Source: Chloroflexota bacterium
Lineage (GTDB): Bacteria > Chloroflexota > UBA6077 > CF-72
DNA: 20,445 nucleotides
Assembly (NCBI GenBank): GCA_019247135.1
Contig: JAFAPL010000272.1
Span: forward strand, 1 to 20,445
Reading direction: 5' to 3'
The notes below the pieces were generated by a model. The model saw only the letters and a list, made by a program, of their open reading frames with translations, was not told where the DNA came from and searched no databases. The position numbers and the translations under genes were made by a program. Below, in pieces: positions 7,366 through 14,604 of the stretch (position 1 is the stretch's first letter; the number at the start of each line of letters is the position of its first letter).

Positions 7366-9939
7366 GTGCCCGAACGCACCGACGGAGCAAAGTCATCAGC
7401 CGCCCGAGGCAAGCGCGGCCGCGCCCTGTCGCACGCCAGCTTGAATTTGCTGGCCCGCGCTGAACATGAACGCTCGCCGCGCCGATCGAGCCGTTCGTTC
7501 GAACAATTACCTGCTCGAGGCGGCCTGCCCGCCCAGCCGACGCCCCTGATCGGACGCGAGCACGAGCTACGCATGGTGCGGGACGTGCTGTCACGTCCGG
7601 ACGTCCGACTGCTGACGCTCACGGGACCCGCGGGAACGGGAAAGACGCGCCTGGCCGTGGCCGCCGCCGGTGAGTTGATGCCCACCGTCCACGACGGTGT
7701 GTTCCTGGTCAATCTGGCGCCGATCAGCGACCCGAACCTGGTCATCTCCGAGATCGCACGCACGCTCGGGGTGCGCGAAGAAGGTGGCGGCCTGGGCTTG
7801 CTCGAGAGCATCAAACTCGCCTTGCAGGACAAGCAAGTCTTGCTCATCTTGGACAACTTCGAGCAAGTTGTGGACGCGGCGCCACATGTAGCCGATTTGC
7901 TCTCCGCATGTCCCAGTCTGAAAGTGCTCTCGACCAGTCGAGCGCAACTGCGCCTGCGTTGGGAGCACGCGCTCGCAGTCCCGCCGCTGCGCGTACCAGA
8001 CGCTCGAACGCAAGCCGCGTTGGAGGAACTGGCAGCCGTACCGTCCGTCGCACTCTTCGTCGAGCGCGCACAGGCGGTCACATCCGATTTTGGCCTGACG
8101 CAACAGAATGCGGCCGCGATCGCCGAGATCTGCGTACGCCTGGACGGCCTACCGCTTGCCATCGAGCTGGCCGCGGCCCGCGTGAAGTTGTTCTCGCCGA
8201 CCGGCATCCTCGCGAGACTCGAGCACCGTTTCGACCTGCTGCGGGCAGACATGCAAGACCGCCCGAACCGTCATCAGACCTTGCGAGCTGCCCTCGACTG
8301 GAGCTACCAACTCCTGCCCCCGGACGAGCAGCAACTGTTGCGCGAGATGTCCGTGTTCGTCGGCGGGTGCAATCTGGACGCTCTCGAGCACGTGGTGGGC
8401 AATCCCACCATCGACGGCCTTGCATCGCTCCTGGATAAAAGTCTCGTCCGCCGCGAACCTGTCCACGCCACTGACGAGCGCTTCCGCATGCTGGAGACCA
8501 TTCGCCAGTACGCGTCCGAACAGCTAGCGGCACGCGGCGACGCGGAGATGGACTCCGTGCAGCGGGCTCATGCACACTACTGCATGGAGCTGGCCGAGAC
8601 CGCTGAGAATGAGCTCGCTGGCCCCCGGCAGGTGGAGTGGCTCGACGAGCTCGAACGCGAGCACGACAACTTCAGGGCTGCCCTTCGTTGGTGCATCGAC
8701 CATGCAGACGCCGATACGGGTGCGCGCCTCGGCGGCGCCCTGTGGCGTTTCTGGTCGACGCGCGGGTACCTGCGTGAGGGTCGGGCCTGGCTGACACAGC
8801 TGCACGGGCTCTGCGGCGACATCAACGGGCAAAGGCAGCGTACGAACGCCGAGGCCAAGGTCGTCGCCGGCGCGGGCCAACTCGCGTATGAGCAGGGCGA
8901 TTACATCGAGGCGCGCGCACTCTATAGCGAGAGCCTTTCGATTCGCCGCGAGCTCGGTGATCTAGCCGCGACTGCCTGGTCGTTGGCACAGCTTGGCGAC
9001 GTGAGCCACCAGGAAGGCGACTACGTCCAGGCGCAGTCGCTGTTTCAGGAGAGCCTGGAGGTGCTGCGGGGGCTGAACGACCGGCACGGCATCTCGCAGG
9101 TCCTCAACAAAATGGGGCTGACCGTTCGCTGTCGCGGTGACTACGGGACAGCACGCGGGCTGTATGCGGAGGCGCTGGCCATCGCGCGCGAGCTGGGTGA
9201 CCGAGGCCGCGAGGCGCTCGTGCTCAACAACCTCGGGCGGGTTGCCTATTACGAGGCGGAGTACGCGCAGGCGGGCCGCTTCCACGACGCGAGCCTGACC
9301 ATCCGGCGTGAGCTGGGGGACCGTCGCGGGATCGCTACCTCGCTCGCCGACCTGGCTGATGTCGCACACCAGCAGGGAAACTTTGCGCACGCGCGAGCGT
9401 TGCTCGAGGAGAGTCTCGCGCTGTGGCGTCAGCTCGAGGACCCGTGGGGGCTCGCGTACGTCCTGGAAGGTTTCGCCGAGCTTGCAGGGACGCAGGACCA
9501 GCCCGCGCTCGTCGTGCAGCTGATCGCCTGTACGACCGCAATGCGCGAGCGAATCCATGCGCCGCGTTCACCCGCGAGTGCTCAGCGGATGCAGCGGTTG
9601 CTGGAGGGCGCGCAACGACGCCTCGGGCGCATGGCCGCCAACCAGGCGTGGGCGGCCGGCCAGCAGTTGACGACTGACGAGGCGACGCTGCTGGTCGAGC
9701 ACGCGGACGTGTCCACGATCGAGTCAGCCGCGGCAGTCGGCGCTCTGGCCCGTCTGAGCCGGCGCGAGCGTGATGTCGCCGAGTTGATCACGCGTGGCTT
9801 GACAAATCGTCAGATCGCCGATGCGCTGATCATCGGCGAACGTACCGTGCACACACACGTGGCCAACATCCTGGCCAAGCTCGAGCTCAATTCCAGAACA
9901 CAAATCGCCACCTGGGGTGTGGTGCACGGGTTGCACTGA
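7366..9939 (+). CDS. LuxR-family regulator with AAA/NB-ARC-like NTPase and TPR domains (STAND type)
   Basis: This 857-residue protein has a basic, Ser/Arg-rich N terminus (1-50) and PTPLIGREHEL (58-68), the usual entry to the NTPase. Walker A is GPAGTGKT (87-94), Walker B LLILDNFEQV (159-168), and GLPLAIELAAARVKLFSP (261-278) is the NB-ARC GLPL element. A winged-helix region follows with MLETIRQYASEQLA (375-388). Five TPRs are spaced exactly 40 residues apart (GDY/GNF starts at 511, 551, 591, 631, 671). The C terminus (796-857) is a GerE/LuxR helix-turn-helix with LSRRERDVAELI and NRQIADAL-x(4)-RTVHTHVANIL. Such STAND regulators use ATP-driven oligomerisation and TPR ligand sensing to control transcription; the ligand and targets are unknown. 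The GTG start at 7366 is uncertain, because the AAAGGG before it is only one base away. Confidence 0.9.
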   Translation: MPERTDGAKSSAARGKRGRALSHASLNLLARAEHERSPRRSSRSFEQLPARGGLPAQPTPLIGREHELRMVRDVLSRPDVRLLTLTGPAGTGKTRLAVAAAGELMPTVHDGVFLVNLAPISDPNLVISEIARTLGVREEGGGLGLLESIKLALQDKQVLLILDNFEQVVDAAPHVADLLSACPSLKVLSTSRAQLRLRWEHALAVPPLRVPDARTQAALEELAAVPSVALFVERAQAVTSDFGLTQQNAAAIAEICVRLDGLPLAIELAAARVKLFSPTGILARLEHRFDLLRADMQDRPNRHQTLRAALDWSYQLLPPDEQQLLREMSVFVGGCNLDALEHVVGNPTIDGLASLLDKSLVRREPVHATDERFRMLETIRQYASEQLAARGDAEMDSVQRAHAHYCMELAETAENELAGPRQVEWLDELEREHDNFRAALRWCIDHADADTGARLGGALWRFWSTRGYLREGRAWLTQLHGLCGDINGQRQRTNAEAKVVAGAGQLAYEQGDYIEARALYSESLSIRRELGDLAATAWSLAQLGDVSHQEGDYVQAQSLFQESLEVLRGLNDRHGISQVLNKMGLTVRCRGDYGTARGLYAEALAIARELGDRGREALVLNNLGRVAYYEAEYAQAGRFHDASLTIRRELGDRRGIATSLADLADVAHQQGNFAHARALLEESLALWRQLEDPWGLAYVLEGFAELAGTQDQPALVVQLIACTTAMRERIHAPRSPASAQRMQRLLEGAQRRLGRMAANQAWAAGQQLTTDEATLLVEHADVSTIESAAAVGALARLSRRERDVAELITRGLTNRQIADALIIGERTVHTHVANILAKLELNSRTQIATWGVVHGLH

Positions 9940-9950
9940 GCTCGTTCGGG

Positions 9951-9971
9951 CGAGCGGAGCGAGCGGAGCGA
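9951..9971 (+). repeat. Short 9-bp tandem repeat
   Basis: The unit CGAGCGGAG is present 2.3 times immediately downstream of the LuxR-type gene. Just before it, GCTCG-N6-CGAGC (9940-9955) could form a 5-bp hairpin that uses the first repeat bases; no T run follows, so it is not called as a terminator. Confidence 0.6.
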
Positions 9972-9999
9972 CCGCGCCCTCGAGCACACCGCGCGCATG

Positions 10000-10031
10000 A
10001 AAAGCGGGCCGTCGGCGCCGCCGCGGCCCGC
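10000..10031 (-). terminator. Hairpin terminator for the FVD(D/E)P-domain gene pair
   Basis: A perfect 8-bp GC stem (GCGGGCCG at 10004-10011 and CGGCCCGC at 10024-10031, 12-base loop) is followed on the minus strand by TTTT (10003-10000). It lies 21 bases past the stop of the minus-strand gene ending at 10052, the right place for a rho-independent terminator. The T run is short, so its strength is uncertain. Confidence 0.6.
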
Positions 10032-10051
10032 AAGAAACACGTTGCTGCGAA

Positions 10052-10579
10052 CTACATCGACAGCAGCCGGTCGAAGAAGGAGCGGTAGCGGCGCAACGCT
10101 TGCCGCAGCGCTTCCGTGTCGGTATCGCCGCCACGGTCCCACTGCTGCTCGAGCTTGCCACGCTCGTCGGCAAAGACCTGCGCCAGGCGCTGCATCACCT
10201 CGGCCACGAGTGCGTCGGCCTGCTCGACCGCGCGGCGCGGCTCGTCGACGAAGCCTGTCTGGACGTCGCTCCAGCGGGACCGAAGCTCGTCCGCCTGCGA
10301 GCCCCCGAAGAGCGGCTCCCGCTGGCCGTTGCCCCGGTCCGTTGGGCGCGCCGATGGCTCGGACGTCGACGTCACCACGGTGCGACGCACGGGCGCCTCG
10401 CTGTCCATCGGGCGCGCTGATCCATCAGCGCTTACGACCTTGACGCCGGCGGGCGCCTCGTTGGTCACTTCGCGCTCCTGCATGCTGGATTCGCGTTCTG
10501 AAAAATCGTCGGCCTTGCGTTCCACTGGTCTGGCAGCAGCCGCCATGTCCGCGGTGCTCAAAGGTCGGTCGGTGCTCAT
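10052..10579 (-). CDS. Uncharacterised FVD(D/E)P-domain protein, soluble
   Basis: This 175-residue protein has a disordered-looking, charged N-terminal half (1-95, rich in Ser, Arg, Glu and Pro) and a helical C-terminal domain (about 97-175). That domain contains LRSRWSDVQTGFVDEP (99-114), ADALVAEVMQRL (121-132) and LRQALRRYRSFFDRLL (158-173). The same elements occur in the gene directly upstream (FVDDP, ADALVAEAMQ, MRQAMVHFRTLFDEL), so the two are paralogues or share a module. There is no signal peptide or membrane segment. Its ATG is 3 bases after the upstream stop, with GGAGG about 11 bases before it. The pattern is familiar from uncharacterised proteins of actinobacteria and Chloroflexota; no biochemical role is known to me. 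A general stress or envelope-associated role is only a guess. Confidence 0.75.
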   Translation of the reverse strand: MSTDRPLSTADMAAAARPVERKADDFSERESSMQEREVTNEAPAGVKVVSADGSARPMDSEAPVRRTVVTSTSEPSARPTDRGNGQREPLFGGSQADELRSRWSDVQTGFVDEPRRAVEQADALVAEVMQRLAQVFADERGKLEQQWDRGGDTDTEALRQALRRYRSFFDRLLSM

Positions 10580-10582
10580 GTC

Positions 10583-11134
10583 CTAACGTGCCTCCACGTG
10601 GTCAGGTGTTTCGATCAGTTCGTCGAACAATGTCCGGAAGTGCACCATTGCCTGGCGCATGTCCTCGGTGGACGAGTCGCCTCGCGCGGTCCGCTCCGCG
10701 ATGGCGTGCGCGGCGCGGTAGTGCTCGACAACCTGCGGGTGGTCCACCGAAATATCCGCGGCGCGCTGCTCGAAGTCGCCCATCGGATAGCCGCGAGCCT
10801 GCATGGCTTCGGCGACGAGCGCGTCGGCTTCGTCTATCGCGTGCTCCGGGTCGTCGACGAAGCGAGCCTGAACGGCGCGCCAGCTCTCAGCGTAGCGGGC
10901 GCTCTGGTCGGAAGAGAGCGGCCGAATGTGCAATTGCTCGACACGATCCGCGCGCGCCGCCAGCGCCTCATTCGCCCGACCGGAGTCGCCGTACTGGTCG
11001 ACAGCTCTGTCGTACTCGGGACCGAACCGGTCGCGAAGCTCACGCGTGCGACGTTGACGATTCGTAAACCAGACTCCAATCAACACGACCGCCACCACGA
11101 TGATCACGATGGCGACGATCAGAGGGGTAAACAT
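10583..11134 (-). CDS. Uncharacterised membrane-anchored FVD(D/E)P-domain protein
   Basis: The 183-residue product starts with one N-terminal transmembrane helix (about 4-24, MFTPLIVAIVIIVVAVVLIG) followed by a basic stop-transfer stretch (RQRRTRELRDRF). The cytoplasmic part contains FGPEYDRAVDQYGD (37-50), HIRPLSSDQSARY (69-81) and the shared domain ESWRAVQARFVDDP-x(6)-EADALVAEAMQARGYP (83-117), then DFEQRAADISVDHP (120-133) and MRQAMVHFRTLFDEL (159-173). ATG 11134 is preceded by GGAGGT about 12 bases upstream. It is the first gene of a two-gene operon with the soluble paralogue. The family is recurrent in high-GC Gram-positives and Chloroflexota, but its function is unknown to me. Confidence 0.8.
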   Translation of the reverse strand: MFTPLIVAIVIIVVAVVLIGVWFTNRQRRTRELRDRFGPEYDRAVDQYGDSGRANEALAARADRVEQLHIRPLSSDQSARYAESWRAVQARFVDDPEHAIDEADALVAEAMQARGYPMGDFEQRAADISVDHPQVVEHYRAAHAIAERTARGDSSTEDMRQAMVHFRTLFDELIETPDHVEAR

Positions 11135-11232
11135 GTTCCGCTCTACCTCCGTGCACTGCGGATCGTTACCGCGCACATAGGATGCATCCGCTATGCCACG
11201 CGTCCTGGAGCATGTGCAACGACGACGGACTC

Positions 11233-11706
11233 TTACGATGAGCACCTGAGTGCGTACGCGTGCACCGCCTGCTCCTGCTCGGCTGTTTCAATCGAACCAC
11301 GCCGGCGTGCACGAACATGCGCAATGGCCTCCTCGGCTGGAAGACCAGTCTTGACGAAGTAGCACGCCAGCAACGTCCCGGTACGACCCATGCCCGCGCC
11401 GCAATGCACCGCCACGCGCCGCCCACGTTGCATCGCCTGGTCGATTGCTCGCAAGCCGTCGTCGATCTGATCCTGCGTCGGCGGAGTCAGATCCGCCACC
11501 GGAATATGCACCTGCTCGACCGCGCGTTCCTGCACCGTTTGGAGCGGATGCGCTCGCGTATGCAGATTGATCAAGACCTCGACGTGGCGGTCGCGCAGCA
11601 CGGCCCAATCGGTCTCGTTGAGCGGATAGGCGCAGGCGCCAATCCGCTCGGGCACGATCCACGTAAACCGATGTTCGGGCGGCAGTGATCCGGATGGACT
11701 GGACAA
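11233..11706 (-). CDS. Dual-specificity-type protein/lipid phosphatase (Cys-dependent)
   Basis: The 157-residue product carries the Cys-based phosphatase P-loop HCGAGMGRTGT (101-111), with nucleophile Cys102 and phosphate-binding Arg108. Asp72 in IPVADLTPP (69-76) fits the general acid. FTWIVPERIGACAYP (14-28) and INLHT (46-50) match the N-terminal core of the compact dual-specificity/tyrosine phosphatase fold. No signal or membrane segment is seen. It could act on phosphotyrosine, phosphoserine, a phospholipid head group or an RNA 5' end; the sequence does not decide. The start is uncertain: TTG at 11706 directly abuts the stop of the upstream membrane gene, whereas an in-frame GTG 17 codons on is the alternative, and neither has a good Shine-Dalgarno. 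Either way it is the last gene of a tight four-gene run. Confidence 0.82.
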   Translation of the reverse strand: MSSPSGSLPPEHRFTWIVPERIGACAYPLNETDWAVLRDRHVEVLINLHTRAHPLQTVQERAVEQVHIPVADLTPPTQDQIDDGLRAIDQAMQRGRRVAVHCGAGMGRTGTLLACYFVKTGLPAEEAIAHVRARRRGSIETAEQEQAVHAYALRCSS

Positions 11707-12492
11707 TTAGCTGGCCGGCAAGCCCGGTACGGGCCGACCGGTGAACCAGAGGATAGCGATCGCAGCGGCGATAATGGCGGCTGCGATAAAGACCATCAGG
11801 TGACCGTGCCGATCAAGTAATCGGCTCGGGCCAGCCACTAGCCACGTGGCAATGGTTCCCATGTCTCGCTTGTCATCCGGACGAACCCAGTGCGTATAAA
11901 CGCGCACCGACAGCAAGGCCGCCAACACCGCGCCGACGTTGTTGACAAGCAAGTCCGTCATCGTGTCCGAGTTGGACTTCTGCAGGCTCGCTCCAGCCAC
12001 CCAGTCGACGACGAACTCGATGATTTCCCAGCCAACGCCAATCGCAAATCCAGCAAAGATCGACACGAGTCCGACCAGCTCGTCCGTCAAATCGACCGAC
12101 CTGAACTCGCGATACCCAAGCAGCAAAAGCGCGATGCACGCGACGCCCAGAAAACCCTGAACACCGTGCACGACTTTGCCCCAGTGCGTCACGTGGTCGT
12201 ACAGCATGAGCGCCGTCGACACGCCAGGCACAGTCGCCGCGAGCACCCAGATCAGCTCCAACAAGCGCGGCACAGCCGTGCGGCTGCCGCGTGACACGAG
12301 CGTCGGCGCAAATGAGGCAGCCAGTGCGGCAAATCCACCCAGGGCAGGCAGAGGTTGGCGTTGCACCAGGGCGAAGCAAGCGGCCGCGGCAATCATCGCG
12401 CGTAAGCCCCACACTTCGATGCGTACGGGGTGCGCCGCGCGGGCGCGAGTGGTTGCCGTGCCATGCGGTTGGGCGACCATATTCCCGGCCAT
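11707..12492 (-). CDS. YjdF/DUF2238-like polytopic membrane protein
   Basis: This 261-residue protein has about six or seven hydrophobic segments (near 28-44, 50-66, 78-98, 107-127, 137-161, 180-199, 232-251). The YjdF/DUF2238-type pattern is visible: YDHVTHWGKVVHG (98-110), a buried WEIIEF (155-160), and SNSDTMTDLLVNNVGA (173-188), where acidic residues inside the membrane plane are conserved. It shares this core with the larger upstream protein, including a near-identical LQKSN-x-DT and a DMG-IA-W---GP-RLL--HG tail, so the two are paralogues. The ATG at 12492 is 3 bases from the upstream stop, with GGAGG about 10 bases before it. The function of DUF2238 proteins is unknown; the conserved membrane-embedded acids suggest catalysis or ion handling, which is inference. 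Confidence 0.82.
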   Translation of the reverse strand: MAGNMVAQPHGTATTRARAAHPVRIEVWGLRAMIAAAACFALVQRQPLPALGGFAALAASFAPTLVSRGSRTAVPRLLELIWVLAATVPGVSTALMLYDHVTHWGKVVHGVQGFLGVACIALLLLGYREFRSVDLTDELVGLVSIFAGFAIGVGWEIIEFVVDWVAGASLQKSNSDTMTDLLVNNVGAVLAALLSVRVYTHWVRPDDKRDMGTIATWLVAGPSRLLDRHGHLMVFIAAAIIAAAIAILWFTGRPVPGLPAS

Positions 12493-12495
12493 CAG

Positions 12496-13791
12496 TTACT
12501 CGCCTCCGACCTTGACACTGACGGTGCTGAAACACGTGGCCGCGGCCGTGCGCGCCCAGAGGCCAATCCCCCCGCTCGTTTCCTGAAGACCATCGACGAC
12601 GAACTGCTCCGAACCGTCGATGAAAGCCGTGATCGACGCTCCGGCCACGCTGACTGCGAGGGTGTGCGACTCGTTACCGTGCGTGCGTACGAGTTTTTCG
12701 CGCAGGTCCCGCCGTCTGCCGTGAATGAATCGGTCCAGCCGCAAATTGTCGTGCAATGCATTTTCTTCGAGCACATAGAAGTTGTTGGCGTCGCGAATTC
12801 CGAACGCGATGCCGGCGGCCATCTCGCTGCCTTGCGAGACATCGGGGCGCTGCTCGAAATATGTCGCCTGGAGCGTAAACGGCTGATCGCCGAAAACACT
12901 GCCGGGCGCGAGCCCCAATAGTCCGAGCTTTTCGCTGCCCGGCTTCGGGTTTTCCAGGTTCTCGCGGCAGATGCCACGGGGATCGGGCACCCAATCACCG
13001 CTTAGCACCTGGGTGTTGCCGGTCGGATCTGACGTGAACGCCCACTCCTGCGAGGCGCCAGGCTGCAGGCCGCTGGCGAGCGCTGGAGTCCCCTGATCGA
13101 GCCGCACCGCTGCGACCACGAGCGCCACAAAACCAGCCAGGAGCACACCCCCGACCACGCGTCCGTGCTGTTGGAGTAACCGGCGTGGCCCGTGCGTCAT
13201 CCAGGCCGCAATTCGCCCCATGTCCTCGCGCTCGTCCCGGCGGATGACGTGTGCGTACAGCCACAGTCCGATCAAGGTCGCCACCAACGCGCCGATGTTG
13301 TTGGAGATGATGTCCGTCAGCGTGTCACCGTTCGACTTCTGCAAATCGGAGTTGCCGAACCAATCACCAGTGAACTCGACGAATTCCCAGAACGCGCCCA
13401 CGCTCAGACCCAGCAGCATGCCGAAGGCCGCGACGAAATGCATCGGAATGCGTTTGCGGAACGCGTCGCGGTAGCCAAGCAGCAGCCATCCCGCAATCAA
13501 CGCGGTCAACGCAACCAGGGTCGGGTGGACGACTTTGTCCCAGTAGTAGAAAAGCTCGAACAGCTTGGTCGATTCGGAGAAGAACTGGAGCGCCATGCCC
13601 AGCACGAACGCAAACTCGAGCGGTCGCGGCACGTGCGTGTTGCTCAGCTTCTGTATGAGCAACGGAAGCAGCGAAACCACGAAGCCCTCGCCCGCGACGA
13701 CGGCGCCGTCAGTGTTCCGCGTGACCAGCTGGAATGCGACCGTGCCGAGCAAGAGCAGCCGCAGCAGCCACGTTGCCCAGTGCAGCTTCAC
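12496..13791 (-). CDS. YjdF/DUF2238-like membrane protein fused to a concanavalin-A-like (jelly-roll) domain
   Basis: The 431-residue protein has two parts. Residues 1-230 form a polytopic domain with YYWDKVVHP (82-90), FWEFVEF (134-140), LQKSNGDTLTDIISNNIGA (150-168) and REDMGRIAAW (188-197), matching the shorter downstream paralogue, and end in a transmembrane helix at about 211-229. Residues 255-430 resemble a LamG/DUF1080-like jelly-roll: FTLQATYFEQ, AAGIAFGIRDANNFYVLEE (325-343), SHTLAVSVAGASITAFIDG (375-393) and GGIGLWARTAAATCFSTVSV (407-426). That domain follows the last helix and may face the periplasm or cell exterior, binding glycan or another polymer. The start is GTG at 13791, ten bases after the hydrolase stop, without a Shine-Dalgarno. 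I do not recognise this fusion as a named family. Confidence 0.8.
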   Translation of the reverse strand: MKLHWATWLLRLLLLGTVAFQLVTRNTDGAVVAGEGFVVSLLPLLIQKLSNTHVPRPLEFAFVLGMALQFFSESTKLFELFYYWDKVVHPTLVALTALIAGWLLLGYRDAFRKRIPMHFVAAFGMLLGLSVGAFWEFVEFTGDWFGNSDLQKSNGDTLTDIISNNIGALVATLIGLWLYAHVIRRDEREDMGRIAAWMTHGPRRLLQQHGRVVGGVLLAGFVALVVAAVRLDQGTPALASGLQPGASQEWAFTSDPTGNTQVLSGDWVPDPRGICRENLENPKPGSEKLGLLGLAPGSVFGDQPFTLQATYFEQRPDVSQGSEMAAGIAFGIRDANNFYVLEENALHDNLRLDRFIHGRRRDLREKLVRTHGNESHTLAVSVAGASITAFIDGSEQFVVDGLQETSGGIGLWARTAAATCFSTVSVKVGGE

Positions 13792-13801
13792 TGCGAGTGG
13801 G

Positions 13802-14551
13802 CTAATGCACGCTGTGTGCCCAGTCCTGGATGTCGCGTGCGACGCGTTGGACGTGTACCAGATGCACCAGATGCCCGCCTGGCAATCGATGCAGCGTGGC
13901 GCTCGGGATCACGCGCGCAAGCTCGCGGCCTGCCGAGGCAGGCACGACTGGGTCCCGCGTGCCAACGAGAATGAACGTTGGACAAGCGATGCTCGGGAGC
14001 CAGGGCCGCGCGTCGAAGGTCAACGACAACTCGGCCTTGCGCCGATATGCCGCAACGTGCGCACGAGGGCGTGCGAAATAGTTTCCGAGCAAGCTGCGCG
14101 GCGGTAGAGAACCGACCTGGCCAGGCAGCGACAGCGCCCGACCGCCCTGGTAGAGCGGCATTGAAACGTGCGCGGCCAGAAAGCTCCAGACGCGGAGCGC
14201 GCCCACGCCGCGCCGGGCGAGTGCCGAAGGATGCCAGCCGAAGGCTGAAAACAAGATCAGGCCCTTGACGCGTTCAGGCGCTTGCCGCGCGAGTGTCAAT
14301 GCGATCGTGCCACCGAAAGACTCACCACACACGAACGCGGGCGTCTGGTCCTCGCCGAGGAGGGCCAGGGCACGCTCGGCGAGGCCCTCGACGCCATCGA
14401 TCGCGAGGTCGAGATGGTGATTGAACGCAAGCGTGGTCCAGTCTGGGAACAGAGTTGGCGCGTAGCGCATCAGCAGGCCCGGGTGCCCGTTCAAGCCCGG
14501 GATGATCAACACCCTGCTCTGACCTTCGGGCGATCCACGCGAAGCGCGCAT
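13802..14551 (-). CDS. Alpha/beta-fold hydrolase
   Basis: The 249-residue product shows the full catalytic triad of the alpha/beta hydrolase fold: nucleophile Ser78 in GESFGG (76-81), acid Asp200 in VGTRDPVVP (196-204) and His227 in GGHLVH (225-230). The oxyanion region is IIPGLNGHPG (16-25). A lid-like stretch lies at about 105-175, with YFARPRAHVAAYRRKAELSL. No signal peptide is present, so it is probably a cytoplasmic esterase, lipase or thioesterase. It heads a minus-strand run with two membrane proteins and a phosphatase spaced by 10, 3 and 0 bases. On the minus strand TATACC lies 8 bases before the ATG, which could be a -10 box for a nearly leaderless transcript; no Shine-Dalgarno is seen. 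Confidence 0.87.
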   Translation of the reverse strand: MRASRGSPEGQSRVLIIPGLNGHPGLLMRYAPTLFPDWTTLAFNHHLDLAIDGVEGLAERALALLGEDQTPAFVCGESFGGTIALTLARQAPERVKGLILFSAFGWHPSALARRGVGALRVWSFLAAHVSMPLYQGGRALSLPGQVGSLPPRSLLGNYFARPRAHVAAYRRKAELSLTFDARPWLPSIACPTFILVGTRDPVVPASAGRELARVIPSATLHRLPGGHLVHLVHVQRVARDIQDWAHSVH

Positions 14552-14604
14552 TTGATGCCGGTATAGGGAATCGCTCGGCCGCCCCCTCTGTTTATTAAGG
14601 ACGT

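Noticed and set aside
7496..7505. tRNA T-arm-like GTTCGAAC
   Set aside because: It lies inside the regulator gene, with no matching acceptor or anticodon stems around it.
7194..8252. 352-codon minus-strand open frame opposite the CoA-transferase end and the LuxR-type regulator
   Set aside because: Low-complexity Ser/Arg/Thr translation with no motifs, opposite a frame with Walker A and B motifs.
9940..9971. Terminator for the LuxR-type gene
   Set aside because: The 5-bp hairpin GCTCG-N6-CGAGC has no following T run and overlaps a tandem repeat.
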